This document shows positions 49,117-60,831 of a stretch of DNA of 64,000 nt, piece by piece. How positions within the stretch are numbered: position 1 is the stretch's first letter; each line of letters starts with the position of its first letter. The position numbers were made by a program, and so were the translations under genes. A model generated the notes under the pieces. The model was not told the origin of the DNA, made no database searches, and saw only the letters and a program-made list of their open reading frames with translations. The stretch is from Angomonas deanei (taxonomy: Eukaryota > Euglenozoa > Kinetoplastea > Trypanosomatida > Trypanosomatidae): NCBI GenBank assembly GCA_903995115.1, contig LR877171.1, forward strand, positions 195,001-259,000. Direction: 5' to 3'.

Positions 49117-52100
49117 TCATGTTTGGTCGTCCACACATTGCTGCAAAATTAATATTTCCTCCTTACTTTGATGCTGAAATAAATCCGTAAAGTCATTCGG
49201 TGTTGACATGGTCTTACCGGAAATAACGGCATACGTTATTTTCCATTTTATATTATTATTATTCTTATGATGTGGAGAAAAAGTGTTTTCTTCCAAAAAG
49301 GTAAGAAGAGAATCCCATTCTTCGATAAGTTGCTCTTTATTATTATTATTATTATTATTGTTTTGAAAAATAGTTTTGGCCTCAAAAATAAAATTATGGA
49401 CGCGCATTAACTTCAAGACGAACGCACCGTCCGTCATGCTAAGAGAGGATACATATTTTATCAATGACACCACTTCTTTTTCTAAATTCGTTATTATTTT
49501 TTGCGTTTCGCTTATTTCATTATTATTATTATGTTATTATTCGTTTCGTTTTCATTTTCATCGTCGTCCTTCAAAAACTGCTTTTTTGTGTTATTATTTT
49601 TAGAATGAATTTGATTTTCCAGCTGCGTTAAACAATTCTGAACGGTGACCGGAAAAATAGAAATTAATTTTTGAAAATTTTCATTCATTTCACTTTTTTG
49701 CGTTTTGGGATTAAAACCGATTCGATTTATTTTTATCGCGTCCAATTTCTTTTCCAAACGTAATTTTTCTTCTTTATTATTAATATTATTATGATCTTCC
49801 TCGTTATAAATATAATGCAATAAAGAACTGTACGAGGCCGTCAAATCAACATTATTATTATTATTATCCGAAAATAAGGAATGAATACTATCCATCACAC
49901 TTTTTGCAAAAATAGAATCCGGCGTAATCCGTTTAATCATCATCTGTTTATCAAAATGCACACCCAGTGGTTCATTATTATTATTATTTTCATTATTTTT
50001 ATTATTTGGAATCGTAACGGCCAGTCGTAAAAGAGGGAACTGACGTAAGGTGAGGACCACCGCGTCTGGAGCTAAGGAATGCTGTGTTTCTGGTGGAGAC
50101 TGTAATAATTGTTTCAAGGTGGAAAAACAAAATTGAGAATGTTTGGAATTCACGGCAGAAATGTAATAGAGAAAAAACGCTACATTATTGTTATTATTAT
50201 TTTTGGTCAAGTTTTCTGTGACGCGAAAAATATAATTTTTCTTTTTTGCATACACCTGAAAAGAAAAAAACTTATTTTGCTGTAATTGTTTCAGTCGTGT
50301 CGAGTGCTTTTCGACGGTCATGCCCCATTTGTGTTCGGTACGATCATTAATAATAATTCGATTAATCGTTACGGTCACGAAACTATTTTGTATTTGCAGT
50401 GGCGTCAGCGGCTGCACCTTGTACGCATTATAATGATCATTCTTATTTTCATTTTTATGATTATTTTTATTTTCGTCAGTGGTTGGGATTCCTTTTTTTA
50501 TAACGGGATTATTGTTTTTCGTGTAGCGTGGTAAAGGCGGCTAATTCCTTTTCCAACAAGTGTTGCCCATAGTCGGTCACATTTTGAATTTCTTTTTCAT
50601 TCGGATTTATTTTTATCGTTTTGTAAAATTGAAATACTTTCTCCAAAAGAATGTAACTTTCTTCCGTTCGTTCGACTTCCATTGTTAAATAATATTTTTG
50701 CGTCTCGGAGGGGTTTTGTTTTTCTTTTAGGACAATTTCTTTTTGAAAATTTTGAATCACACGGACACAGTCCGCCTTCTCTCGCACGTCTATTTCATTC
50801 ATGCGAGTGACGCGGTACATATTATTCAAAATACTTTCTAATTTTGGTAGAACTTCCGAAAATAATCGTTCCGTTTCTTTTTTATCATTTTTTTTAAACG
50901 GCGTTTCCCCTTTTTTCTTTTTATTATTAGTATTATTTTCATCCGATAACACAATCATGGACGTCACGTAACTCTTTTCTACCATGGATAAGATAAACTC
51001 ACTAGCGGTGGAGAACATGTACTGTGACATCAACACGGAAAAATTTTTCAACATTAGTACTTCTGCATTATAATTCGAAATAAAAAGACCCCACGACGGC
51101 GACCGGTGCACGTGTTGTTTATTTTTACAAAGCACGAGTTTCATTTTTTTCGGCAAGTGCACCAACCAATCTTGCGTCACTTTAGAGGTTTGAAATAATA
51201 AAGTTTTTAACGTATGATCGGCGAGTAATACACTCGCTAGCGTTTCCTGCTGGACCTCATTTTTTGAAAATTTCTGTTCAATCGTTTTTAAATGATCGTC
51301 CAAGTTGATTTCACTCTGGAAAATATTTCGACGTTTTTCTATTTTTTCGCTGTTTTCATCAAAAAGTGGTTTTAATGTCATTTTAAATTGCAACGAAACC
51401 GATTTTTTTCTATTTTTCTTCAACTCTAAAAATATTCGCGTCACATCACTTTTGTCTTTTACCGGTTCTTTGTCAATGGTGGTTAACATAAAAAATAACT
51501 CAGACCACAGGGCGACGGAATATTTCTCCTTTCCACCTTGAAAAAACGTTTCCAGTCGCTCCTTATTTTTTTCTGAAAAGAAATCCACAATATTATTATT
51601 ATTATTATTATTTAACTCTAAAAGTTGAAGCGCGTCGTTTAATTTTATATAACTTTCCATTTCTTTTACCGGTAGCGTCAGTCGTGCGTCTGGTTTCTCC
51701 CTCGACTGTAAAATTGTTTTTACTCTTTCCTGAAAATTTTCAAAATTATGATTATTGTTAATTATGGATAACGTGGCCCCTTTTAGTAACGTCATGTCTT
51801 CCAAACCTTTCAAGTGTAGTCGTCGTCCGAGGTGCACACCCCACTTGCCTTTATTATCTTTTTTCTGAATCATTAATTCTAACAAGAAACTAATTTCATT
51901 ATTTTCATCATTATTATTATTATTATTTTCTAAAAGCAAGTTGGAGGTTTCTTCCTTCTTTTTCTGAAGCGCCTGCAACACTGTATTTTCTCGCTGAAAT
52001 AAATTCTTTTTAAATAAAAATTCCACACACTCCTCTTTTTGTGGTGATTCATTATTATGATGGCCGTAGTTGACATGCGTGTGATCTCTGTTATAACAGA

Positions 52101-54913
52101 TATTACAATAATAATCGCTCGTCAGTAAATTATTTTCTGTTTTATCCATTTCCATCCGAATTCGGTGCACTTTTTGTTGTAATTGCGTGTCACTTTGGAA
52201 AAAAACGGAATTTAATAAAAAATATTCTCGTAAAATTTGATTTAAACCGGAAAGATTATAACGATTAATACTTTTAATATAAGTGGTGTAGACGTGAGTG
52301 TCGGCCTCGGCGTGGGGGGTGGCCGATAGAAAATTTTGCTGCTCGTCTTTATGATTTTCATTTTCCAAACTGTATTTTTGATTCTTGTTTAAAACGGCAA
52401 ACCCACTTTCTTTTTTTAAAACAGGATTATTATTATTATTATCGCCGAAGAATTCAGCCGCGGTGATGGTGCGTGCCTGCGTCAATTGCTCCCCAATACT
52501 AGAAAATTCTAAAATTTCTTCCCTCGGCACTAAATGAGAATGGTTAGGATTATTATTATTATTATTTTCGTGAATAAATGTATCTCTATTAAGGATCCAG
52601 CGAGGACTACTCAACAAACACGCGCTGTCGTACAACAAAAAGTGCCGCAGCGGTTTTTTATCTTTTATTATTTTATAGTCGAACCGAATCGGTTTGATGA
52701 TTAATTTTCGAAATAACACGACGGACTTGTCGCTACGCACGTCAAAGATTGGTTTCATCTCCTCTTCCAATCCGGTGAACAACGACACGCAATGCTCCTT
52801 TTCCAGAAGGGACAGGAACGCGTTGTAATTGGTAATGGGATGTACTTTATCATGATTTTTATTTTTGGAATTTTCATTTTCAGGAATAAAAAATTCCATG
52901 GGGTAGTTGGGCGAGCCTTTCAAAAAGGGAATGAAGACATCGTCTAATGTATAATATTGTAAATCTTCTTTTTTTTGCAACACCGTTAACATTTCTGCTT
53001 TTAGCGTGGTGATTTGTTTTTCTTGTACCTCTTTTTGGTATTCCCGGCGGACGACAATGTCACCCATCATGACGTGATGCGTCGGATCTATTTTTTCCTC
53101 CTCGTTAAAAAAATTTTCCTTTTCACTTTCATTCATAATTTTTAACCGCTCCGAGCATAAACGATTAAACAACTGAGAACAGAGGGAAGAGAACCACTTG
53201 CGACGAAGGGCGTACGGCGTGGAGAGAATAATTTCTTTATAATTACCCTCTTTTTTCACAAATAAACGTAAACTTTGCTTAATCGTAGGGTCGTGGACGT
53301 CTTTCATTGCTTTTTTAGCGGAAAGTACGTTTGGTTTTTGTAAAAAGTGTTTGACCGTTTGCGGTGCCTTTTTTTCGTCGACTACTCAGCGCGGTGAGAA
53401 ACGCACTCTTATAATAACCATGCAATACATCTTTCGCGGCTTTGGCTAACAATACTTCTCGATTACCGGTGAAAAATACTGCTCCTTTATCTTGACACAA
53501 CTGTAACCGTTTTTTTATTTCTAATTCTGTATGATGATGATTGTTTTGATTGTCACCGACACGTCGTAGTAATATTTCAATCTGATAAAGAGGATCCCAC
53601 ACCGCCAAGTCGTGAAATAATTGCTCACTAACACTAATATTTCGTTTATTATTCTTATTATCTTCCGAAAAATAAAATTCTTCGTCAATTTCATGGATAT
53701 CACTGACACGTAGGACAAAGCCAGGGTGCCGCATCGTGTTTAATAATAATAAATGCTCCCGACGAAGATTATTTTCCTTCACGACACACAAAACGGAGGA
53801 AATACTCATTTTATTGACGGCGGTGTGCGTGAGGAAACTTTTTTCTGAAATTTGAAACAGACTACTCATGTGGGCGATCGCGTTCTGACTCGCAATATTT
53901 TCCAACGTGAGAATAAAAATAAAACACGGCGATGTATTATTATTATTATTTTTATTGTTTTGGGGTAAGAAACTCGAAAAAGGAAGAACCGGCGCCGGCG
54001 CACTATCCAAAAACTCAATGACGTCTTTCCACTCTAAATTATTATCATTATTATTATTAGAAATCTTTTCTTGCAGCGATTTGGACAAGTGCGTTTGCCA
54101 ATTATTGTGATGATTATCGTATCGTAATTCCACTAGAAATTTTAATAACGTAACAAGTTCCTCTTTCGTTAGTTTTTGTTGCTGAATGATGCCCGTTTGC
54201 ACCCAGGACGGTATATTATTATTATTATTATTATTATACGCTTCTTTCTGCATAAAACGTGTTTTTTTCGTGTAATGAGGCAACGAAAGGTCTTTCACCG
54301 TCGACACTAAATTATTATTATTATTATTTTCATTTTCATTATTATTATTATTATTATTATCAAAATCAAATTCTGCTAACTCTTCATCCGTTAAAATTGT
54401 ACTTTTTACCGTTTGATTATTATTATTATTATTTTCATTTTTTTGTTTTTCAAAATAGGTGGCGGCATCTAGTTCACACACCAACGCGTCCCCGTAGTGC
54501 ATTTCATGCAGCGACGGCAATCGCTCTAAATTCATAAATAATCGTTCCGTGATGCCGACGTCAAACTCACTTTCGGCGACCGAAATTTTATGCCGACGAC
54601 GTTCCATTTTTTCCAAATTACTAAAATGTTTATTATTCGAATGATGAATGGTTTGATTTAAAACATTATTGTTGACTTCATTTTGTTCCATCACGTTTTT
54701 TAATAATTGATGTGGGTTGGCGACGCTAATATTATTATTATTATTATTATTTTTAGGTACGGAGGTGTCGACGGTTGCCATGGAAGATAACACCGATTCT
54801 ATGTCTAGACTGGCACTTTTTTTTTTTTTTTTATTTTTATTCGTGTTGTCATTTTTTAGGAAACAGAGGAAACTAGGTTTAAAAAAATAATGTCTGGAGG
54901 AACTCCTAAACAT
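49117..54913 (-). CDS. Giant Asn-rich protein of unknown function, three apparent frameshifts
   Basis: Four long frames lie head to tail, with only 8 bases between the first stop (53315) and the next ATG (53307). That is too little for trans-splicing and polyadenylation, so I read them as one gene of about 1900 residues. Frame changes of one base near 53360 (A7), 50515 (A5) and 49535 (AAT run) restore continuity. The N-terminus (MFRSSSRHYFFKPSFLCFLK) could be a mitochondrial presequence. No domain is firmly recognised; a stretch GKWGVHLGRRLHLKGLEDMT recalls a PDZ-like repeat. Poly-Asn runs of 5-9 residues interrupt it throughout. An acceptor-like tract ending TTTTAG lies about 30-40 bases upstream of the ATG. 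Confidence 0.5.
54310..54361. repeat. (AAT)n tract coding poly-Asn
   Basis: Two clustered ATT runs (plus strand) that read as AAT on the coding strand and give consecutive Asn stretches. Comparable tracts sit in most minus-strand genes from 31 kb on. Confidence 0.85.
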
Positions 54914-55071
54914 TTTTTTTTTTTTTCAGCAACTATTATTTTCTAAAATAAAAAAAAAAGAGAAAATCCAGTAAATCAAATAATAGTATTCGTTACATTA
55001 ACGCAACAAAAAAAAAAAAAAAAAAAAATTTTTTTTTTTTTGAAATTATCTTTACTAATTAAATTGACGTA

Positions 55072-57405
55072 TTAATCCGCTTCCACCTTTTCCTCTTCTT
55101 TGTCCTCTTTATTTTCCTCCAATAATAAATCTTCAAACAGAAAAGAGGTAATGACGGTTCTGTTATTGTATAATTTTCCGTTTAATTCTGCTTGGACCAA
55201 TGCGGCCTCCTCCGCGGTGGCGTAGACAATAAAAATACGGCCATACCCACCATACACCGGGTGTCCTTGCTGCTCTAAGAAGTGATCAAAATCTTTATCA
55301 AATTTTAATTTTAGGGTTTGATAGTGTTCCACCGCGGCGGTATATTTTTCATCGTCTAGCTCCTCATTTTCGTCGAGGTAGTGTTCTTTTTTTGGTTTTT
55401 CAGGGGCCCGTGGGGCGGCGGTGCGCCTCGGAATAATTAATTCCTCTACCCGACCATACTTTTCCACTTCCTGCTCGATATCGTGCCGTAACGTATAATA
55501 AGACTCGTCATGGACGATTTCTTCCTCGTCAAATACATTTAACAAAATTAAAATGCGCGTTGGAAAGATATTGACCACGTTTCCTGAAAATTTGGAAGCC
55601 AAAAAAGGAAAAAAATGCGATAGTCGTGCGACGCATTCCACGGCGGTGTGCGTCCCGTCCGCTAATTCTAATAATGGATCCATTTTAGTTTGTGATTGTG
55701 TCGTGAGGGCGTTGGCGCTACTCAACACCAATGCATTATTATTATTAGAATTAAAGTTAGGATTGTTATGGCCATCGTTTTGAATTTGCAATAAAAACTG
55801 TTGATTCATGGGGTCTTCGCCACTTTCCAAGTTTTTATAATACGCGTCGTACTGATCGCCGTATAATAACGTAAATTTACCCGCAATGGGATCTTTTTCT
55901 TCATCGACAAAAATGTTAAAATTTAATTGATGCAGGGCCACCTTTAAAAAATCGTACAGTGGCTGTACCAATAACAATAAAGTCCCCAGCACCATCCCAT
56001 GCATTTCCGCTCGACACTCCAGAGAGGCACGCTCGGCCGTAATTATTTTCGTTTTACCGTCGTCGTTTTCATTTTTCAAAATCGTTTCCTCCTCAAACTC
56101 ACAATAGGCATAACCGTCGTGCATCTCAAAGTATTTCACATCCCCGTACTGCTCGACCACTTGCCTTAACTGCTCTGGCTGAAAAGAAGATGGAAACCCA
56201 CTCAGTACAATTTTCGTAGGATCGACGCCTCGCAGTAAGATATGGTCCTTGGGACGTTTGATGGTTAAGTTATAATACAGACCGGTGGAACTGCTGTACA
56301 GTTGAAATAATCTATTTTCTTGCAGTGCATCCGGTTGGATAAAATTTCCCTTTTTGTTTTTTTGTTCGTGCTCTTCCTGGAGGTCCACGATGGCGCTGAT
56401 AATATCGGCATGACTCACTTCCACAAAACCGAACGGTTTCGACTTATTGTACTGTCCGCTAAAATCTTTGACAATGTCCAGGTGCTGGCACTGCACCTCC
56501 GCCGGCACCCGCCGCACTTCGTCCTCCTTGACATACATTTCACTTTCTGGAATGGGTTGATTCTTTTTTTTATAAAACGACAACGGCACGTACGGTAAAT
56601 GATAATCCATGCAGTGTCGTTCCCGCTGTAACTCGACTATTTCTCGCTCCGTCTGCATGCGTCGTACTTCTGGCAACAACAAGTTAAAAAAATCTTTTAT
56701 TTCCTCGTCGTTGGAGGTGCTAGGAAACCCGCTGACGTGCGCACGGCGCCCCTCTCTTGCGCGTCGCTCGGCATCGTGTGAAATCTTAGGCGCCACCACT
56801 TCCGCTAACAACGCTTCCTTCGTCAGGAGTTGACCGTTATTATTATTATTTTCATTTTCATTGTTCATATTATTATTTTGTGGAACGGAGGTCACCATGT
56901 CCAGTAAATGTTTGGGGATAATGGGAACAAAGTCCGCGACAGAGGTGTTGTGAATTTTTTGCATTTCGCTACTAATAACGGTATTATTATTATTATTATT
57001 ATTATCATTTTGATAATAGTTTTGCTTTTTCAACATTTCTTCTTTTTGTGCGGTGCTTAATTCCGTTAAACTGGATTGAAAATACATATTTTCTTTTTTT
57101 TTTTCATTTTTATTTTTTTGGTTCAGTAATGCATCCACGTTGGCGTCCTCAAATTTTGAGGCCACCTGTCGTATATGATCTTCCGAATTATAATTATGAT
57201 TATGATTTTCCGAATTTTCATACCGTCGTGAGCGCCGGTCGTCGTCTTCCTCTCTGCCATAACGGCCTCTCTTTGGGGGATCGTAGCGACTGGAAGAACG
57301 ATAATAACGGTCCTCGTCATCATTATCGTTATTGGTTCTGCTGTAGCGGTCTCGACTGTTAGTGTCGTACCGGTTAGCGTATCGGTCCCCTCTTCTGGAA
57401 CTCAT
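55072..57405 (-). CDS. U2AF65: U2AF65-like splicing factor (large subunit)
   Basis: This large U2AF subunit recognises the polypyrimidine tract. The 777-residue product begins with an Arg/Asp/Tyr-rich tail (MSSRRGDRYANRYDTNSRDR and on) that is not a true RS repeat. Residues about 210-350 form RRM1 (AHVSGFPSTSNDEEIKDFFN, SKPFGFVEVSHADI) with an inserted loop. Residues about 385-460 form RRM2 (KIVLSGFPSSFQPEQLRQVV, GDVKYFEMHDGYAYCEFEEE). The C-terminus is a UHM (ILLNVFDEEEIVHDESYYTL, EVEKYGRVEELIIPRR, YGRIFIVYATAEEAALVQAE). In the UHM the RxF ligand-binding motif reads KLY. In kinetoplastids its main task is trans-splicing. The frame is intact; poly-Asn occurs in linkers. Confidence 0.85.
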   Translation of the reverse strand: MSSRRGDRYANRYDTNSRDRYSRTNNDNDDEDRYYRSSSRYDPPKRGRYGREEDDDRRSRRYENSENHNHNYNSEDHIRQVASKFEDANVDALLNQKNKNEKKKENMYFQSSLTELSTAQKEEMLKKQNYYQNDNNNNNNNTVISSEMQKIHNTSVADFVPIIPKHLLDMVTSVPQNNNMNNENENNNNNGQLLTKEALLAEVVAPKISHDAERRAREGRRAHVSGFPSTSNDEEIKDFFNLLLPEVRRMQTEREIVELQRERHCMDYHLPYVPLSFYKKKNQPIPESEMYVKEDEVRRVPAEVQCQHLDIVKDFSGQYNKSKPFGFVEVSHADIISAIVDLQEEHEQKNKKGNFIQPDALQENRLFQLYSSSTGLYYNLTIKRPKDHILLRGVDPTKIVLSGFPSSFQPEQLRQVVEQYGDVKYFEMHDGYAYCEFEEETILKNENDDGKTKIITAERASLECRAEMHGMVLGTLLLLVQPLYDFLKVALHQLNFNIFVDEEKDPIAGKFTLLYGDQYDAYYKNLESGEDPMNQQFLLQIQNDGHNNPNFNSNNNNALVLSSANALTTQSQTKMDPLLELADGTHTAVECVARLSHFFPFLASKFSGNVVNIFPTRILILLNVFDEEEIVHDESYYTLRHDIEQEVEKYGRVEELIIPRRTAAPRAPEKPKKEHYLDENEELDDEKYTAAVEHYQTLKLKFDKDFDHFLEQQGHPVYGGYGRIFIVYATAEEAALVQAELNGKLYNNRTVITSFLFEDLLLEENKEDKEEEKVEAD

Positions 57406-57588
57406 TTTTTTTATTTATTTTTTTTATAGATGTAAAAAAATGAAATTCTTTTTTTTTTAGAAAGAGAAAAGGAGTAATAAAAACAAAATCTGTAAAGGCA
57501 AAAAAAATAAATAAATAAGGGGGAATAACAATATTAACAATAAGATTCTTTTTTTTTTTGTTTTGCTTTTTTATAAATATTTCGTTCG

Positions 57589-57658
57589 TTACTCTCTGCC
57601 ATATCGGTCCCTCGATAAACCCGCGTCTCTGTTTCTATAATCATAATTCTGATTATTA

Positions 57659-57690
<32 letters not shown>

Positions 57691-57761
57691 TCAACGGGGT
57701 TTGAGGCTTCCACTCTGTCTCTACTGCCGTCGTCCTTGTTAATATTATCGTTGTTGTTCAT
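57589..57761 (-). CDS. Possible small Asn/Arg-rich protein
   Basis: Between the phosphatase gene and U2AF65 an ATG at 57761 opens MNNNDNINKDDGSRDRVEAS and then meets a long AAT run. In one frame the run reads Ile, in the other Asn, ending in NYDYRNRDAGLSRDRYGRE. The second reading needs a one-base change in or beside the run. Its composition resembles the N-terminus of the next gene, U2AF65 (Arg/Asp/Tyr/Asn-rich), so it may be a relic or small paralogue. A pyrimidine-rich stretch ending in CTGAAG lies just upstream. Weak candidate. Confidence 0.3.
57652..57691. repeat. (ATT)n microsatellite
   Basis: An almost pure ATT run of about 40 bases, the longest in the window, within the possible small gene at 57589-57761. 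Confidence 0.9.
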
Positions 57762-58017
57762 TTTTTTTTTTTTTGAAGAATTTTTTCGCTTCAGAAAAAC
57801 AAAAAAGGAAGAAAGAGGAGTCGTAACAATAGTAAAAACGTATTTTTTTTTTAGGAAAAGAATGAAATAGAATTGTTCCTTTTTCAAATATTTTTTTTTT
57901 TTTTTTTGTGGCCACGTATGGCACTATACATATAGAAATCTCTATCGTAAGCATAATAATAAAAATATATAAAAAAGCAAACAAACAATAAAAAAAAAAT
58001 TTTTTTTTTTAAGTTTT

Positions 58018-58921
58018 TCAAAATCGATTGGCATATTGATATAAAAGTAATTTTACAGATTCTATCGGCTCCGCCATACTTCTACTGTTTTTAATTTGCC
58101 GTAATAGCTGATCGACCAGTTGTGTCTTGTTATTCTTATTTTCTAAATTATTATAATTATGATTATGATTATTATTTTGAAAATAATGATAAATGAGAAA
58201 GGCGGCGGCAATACCGGAAGATCGATGCATACCAGCGTAACAGTGGACTAACACATTATGATGATGATGATTTTGTTTATTCGATCCGTAAAAAAAATTA
58301 AAAATTTTAGGTTGAAAAAACAAGTCCAACGCGTACTGTGCGTGATCCTCGGCGGGCAGCACTAAAGTAAAAATGAATTGATCGTGAAACAAAATGTGAG
58401 GCGCGGTATAACCATACAATAATAAATTATGATGATGATTATTATTTTGAAAAGGCAGGACAGAATGCATTTTTTGCGGCGGACTCTTCAAAATATTTTT
58501 TTCATTTTTCTCCAACGACAAAAACGGCGTCAAAAAAGTTAAAAATTCATTATTTTCGACATCTGTTTCGTCCAAAGTTTGAAGTAAAAATTTCGTGAGG
58601 GCCGTCGTATTGGTTTCCATCAGATGAGAATGTCGCGTGGAAGGAGGATAACACTGAATGATCGTCTGCACCGCACACAAGGCCAATAACAGTGGTTGCG
58701 ATGGGGGTTCCTTTCCGGAAATAAATAATAATACTGCATCATTATTATTATTATTATTTTGTTTTATGGTTTGGATGGAGCGTCGCTCCACGTCTTTGGC
58801 GCCTTGCATCACGTATTTCTGAATTAAAGCATATTTAAAATAATGAAAATAGGTTTGTAAAAATTGAATGGCATTTTTTTCGACGGGCGATAAATGTTCT
58901 ATTTTATTATTTTGATGATTT

Positions 58922-58953
<32 letters not shown>

Positions 58954-59963
58954 TGAGTGGATTTGGGCCATAACGGCAATGAGAAAAGAACGAATATATT
59001 TTTGGAAAAATAGTTTTTGTTTATTATTATTATTATTTTCGTCCTTGTTGATTCTTTTTTCGTCTGTCATTTCATGCTGTGAACGTTGTCGTTTAAACGC
59101 ATTATTATTATTATTATTATTATTGACAGTTATCATATTTTCTGACGTAATAAACGAATATTTTCGTGTTTTCAAGAAATTAAAACTATTTTGTTTTCTT
59201 TTTGTGATTCTTCCCCAATAAATGATGTCATTTTCTATTTTAGGATCGTCATCTTCGTCTTCCATCAGACTATGATTATTATTATTATTATTATTATTAT
59301 TGTTTTCATCGTCAAAACTAACGTGATGATGATTACTATTATGATTGGAAAAAATATTCATATATTTATGTAAAACTGATTTACGTTCTCGTTTGCGCTG
59401 GGCTGCCCTGGCGACCTTTCTTTTGTATTTGGAGGTGTGTCGGTTTTTTATTTTTAATTCTTCCTTTTTATTATTTTTTACGTTTATGATATTATTTTGA
59501 TGGTTATTTTCATTTTCTTCGACGCACTCCGCTAAGGAAGGAAAGTAATCACAGTGGATGAGACCAGAAATATTATTATTATTATTTATTTTATATTATT
59601 ATTTCTAGTTTGCATGAGTGGATTTTCTTTTTTTTGTTTAATATCTTCCTGAAATAACCACTCTGACCACGAGGCGGTGGCATTACTATTATTATTATTA
59701 TTCTTATTTTCATCGTTTTCATTATGCATGCGGTATACACTCGGCGTGATGGGCTCCTTGTGATTATTTTCATTTTTTAATAAAAAAAGTAACAGGTCAA
59801 TGTTCCAAGTGAGAACGGAAAAAATAAATTTATAGTCTTCGAGCGCAAAAAATGAGAATTGTTTTGGAATATTTTCGTTTTTATTTTTATTTTCTATTTT
59901 AGAGGTAGAAGGAGAGTGGTTGAGGGCAGCCTCCGAAAGCACTCTTCTGTCATATACACTCAT
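58018..59963 (-). CDS. Dual-specificity (tyrosine) phosphatase-like protein with poly-Asn, one apparent frameshift
   Basis: The C-terminal third carries the phosphatase loop HCYAGMHRSS within NVLVHCYAGMHRSSGIAAAF (His, Cys, Gly and Arg in HCxxGxxRS spacing), followed by LIYHYF, as in dual-specificity phosphatases. An Asp for the general acid is not obvious. Upstream is a long Asn/His-rich region with runs of up to ten Asn. The first part (MSVYDRRVLSEAALNHSPST and on, from 59963) and the last part lie in different frames. They meet in an AAT run near 59590, where one missing base would give a protein of about 640 residues. The linking stretch (VARAAQRKRERKSVLHKYM) is basic. Substrate is unknown; its neighbours suggest nothing. 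Confidence 0.65.
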
Positions 59964-60831
59964 TTTTTTTTTTGGAAAAACTTTTTTTTTTTTTTTGTGT
60001 TTTCCTTTTTTTTTTTCTTTTTAAGAAATAGAAAGAGAGAAAAGAAGTGTGAAACAAACCAGAACTGAAGATTGGAGAAAAAAAAAAGTAATGCTAAAAT
60101 AACATTTACTGAATTTTTTTATTTTTCGTTAACGTTAATGAATTTTAATTAAGAATTTAAAAAAAAATGTCTTTTATTAACACAACTAAAATAAAAACTT
60201 TATAAAAACACTTTTTTTGCTACTTTTTTCAGTTTTTAAAAAATGTTTTTATGCTTTTTGTTTTTTTCGATACTCTCATTATTAGTAATTTTTCTTTGAA
60301 GCAACTATAAAAAAGGTAAAAAAACAAAAAAAAAAAACTTGCCGTATAACTTTTTGTTTTCTGTTTTATATATTTTTAATAGCATTATGAAAAAAAAAAA
60401 AAAAGAAGGAAAGGTACGTTATATGAAAGTACAGACTTAACTTCCTTTTTTTTATGTTTTTTTTTTTAATCCAATTATATATTTTTAAGCGTTTCATTAT
60501 TCTTATTTTGAATATTATTCAAATATTTATATATAGTTACACGGAAAGTAAAAAAAAAAAAAATCAAAAACAAAAACAAAACGGAATTTGTTTTATGAAA
60601 CTAATTCACAAAAACGTTCTTTTGAAGCGAAATGAAATAGCGACGAGAACTCAAAAAAAAAAAAAACTCTAAAAATAAATTACTAACGTTAATAATTTTT
60701 TTTTCTTTTTCTGTTCTTTTCCTCACTTCGAATATACTGGCAACTATCAACAGTTTTCCCTTTCTTTAAATTTTTTTTCCAAAAAAAAAAAAAATACAGA
60801 AAAGAAAAAAAAGCATGGCGGTCTATCGACC
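59964..60831. other. Long AT-rich intergenic region, no gene seen
   Basis: About 870 bases, very AT-rich, with many A and T homopolymers. It must hold the 3' untranslated region of the phosphate transporter and the acceptor of the phosphatase gene. No RNA gene, hairpin or open frame above chance is visible. Confidence 0.6.
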
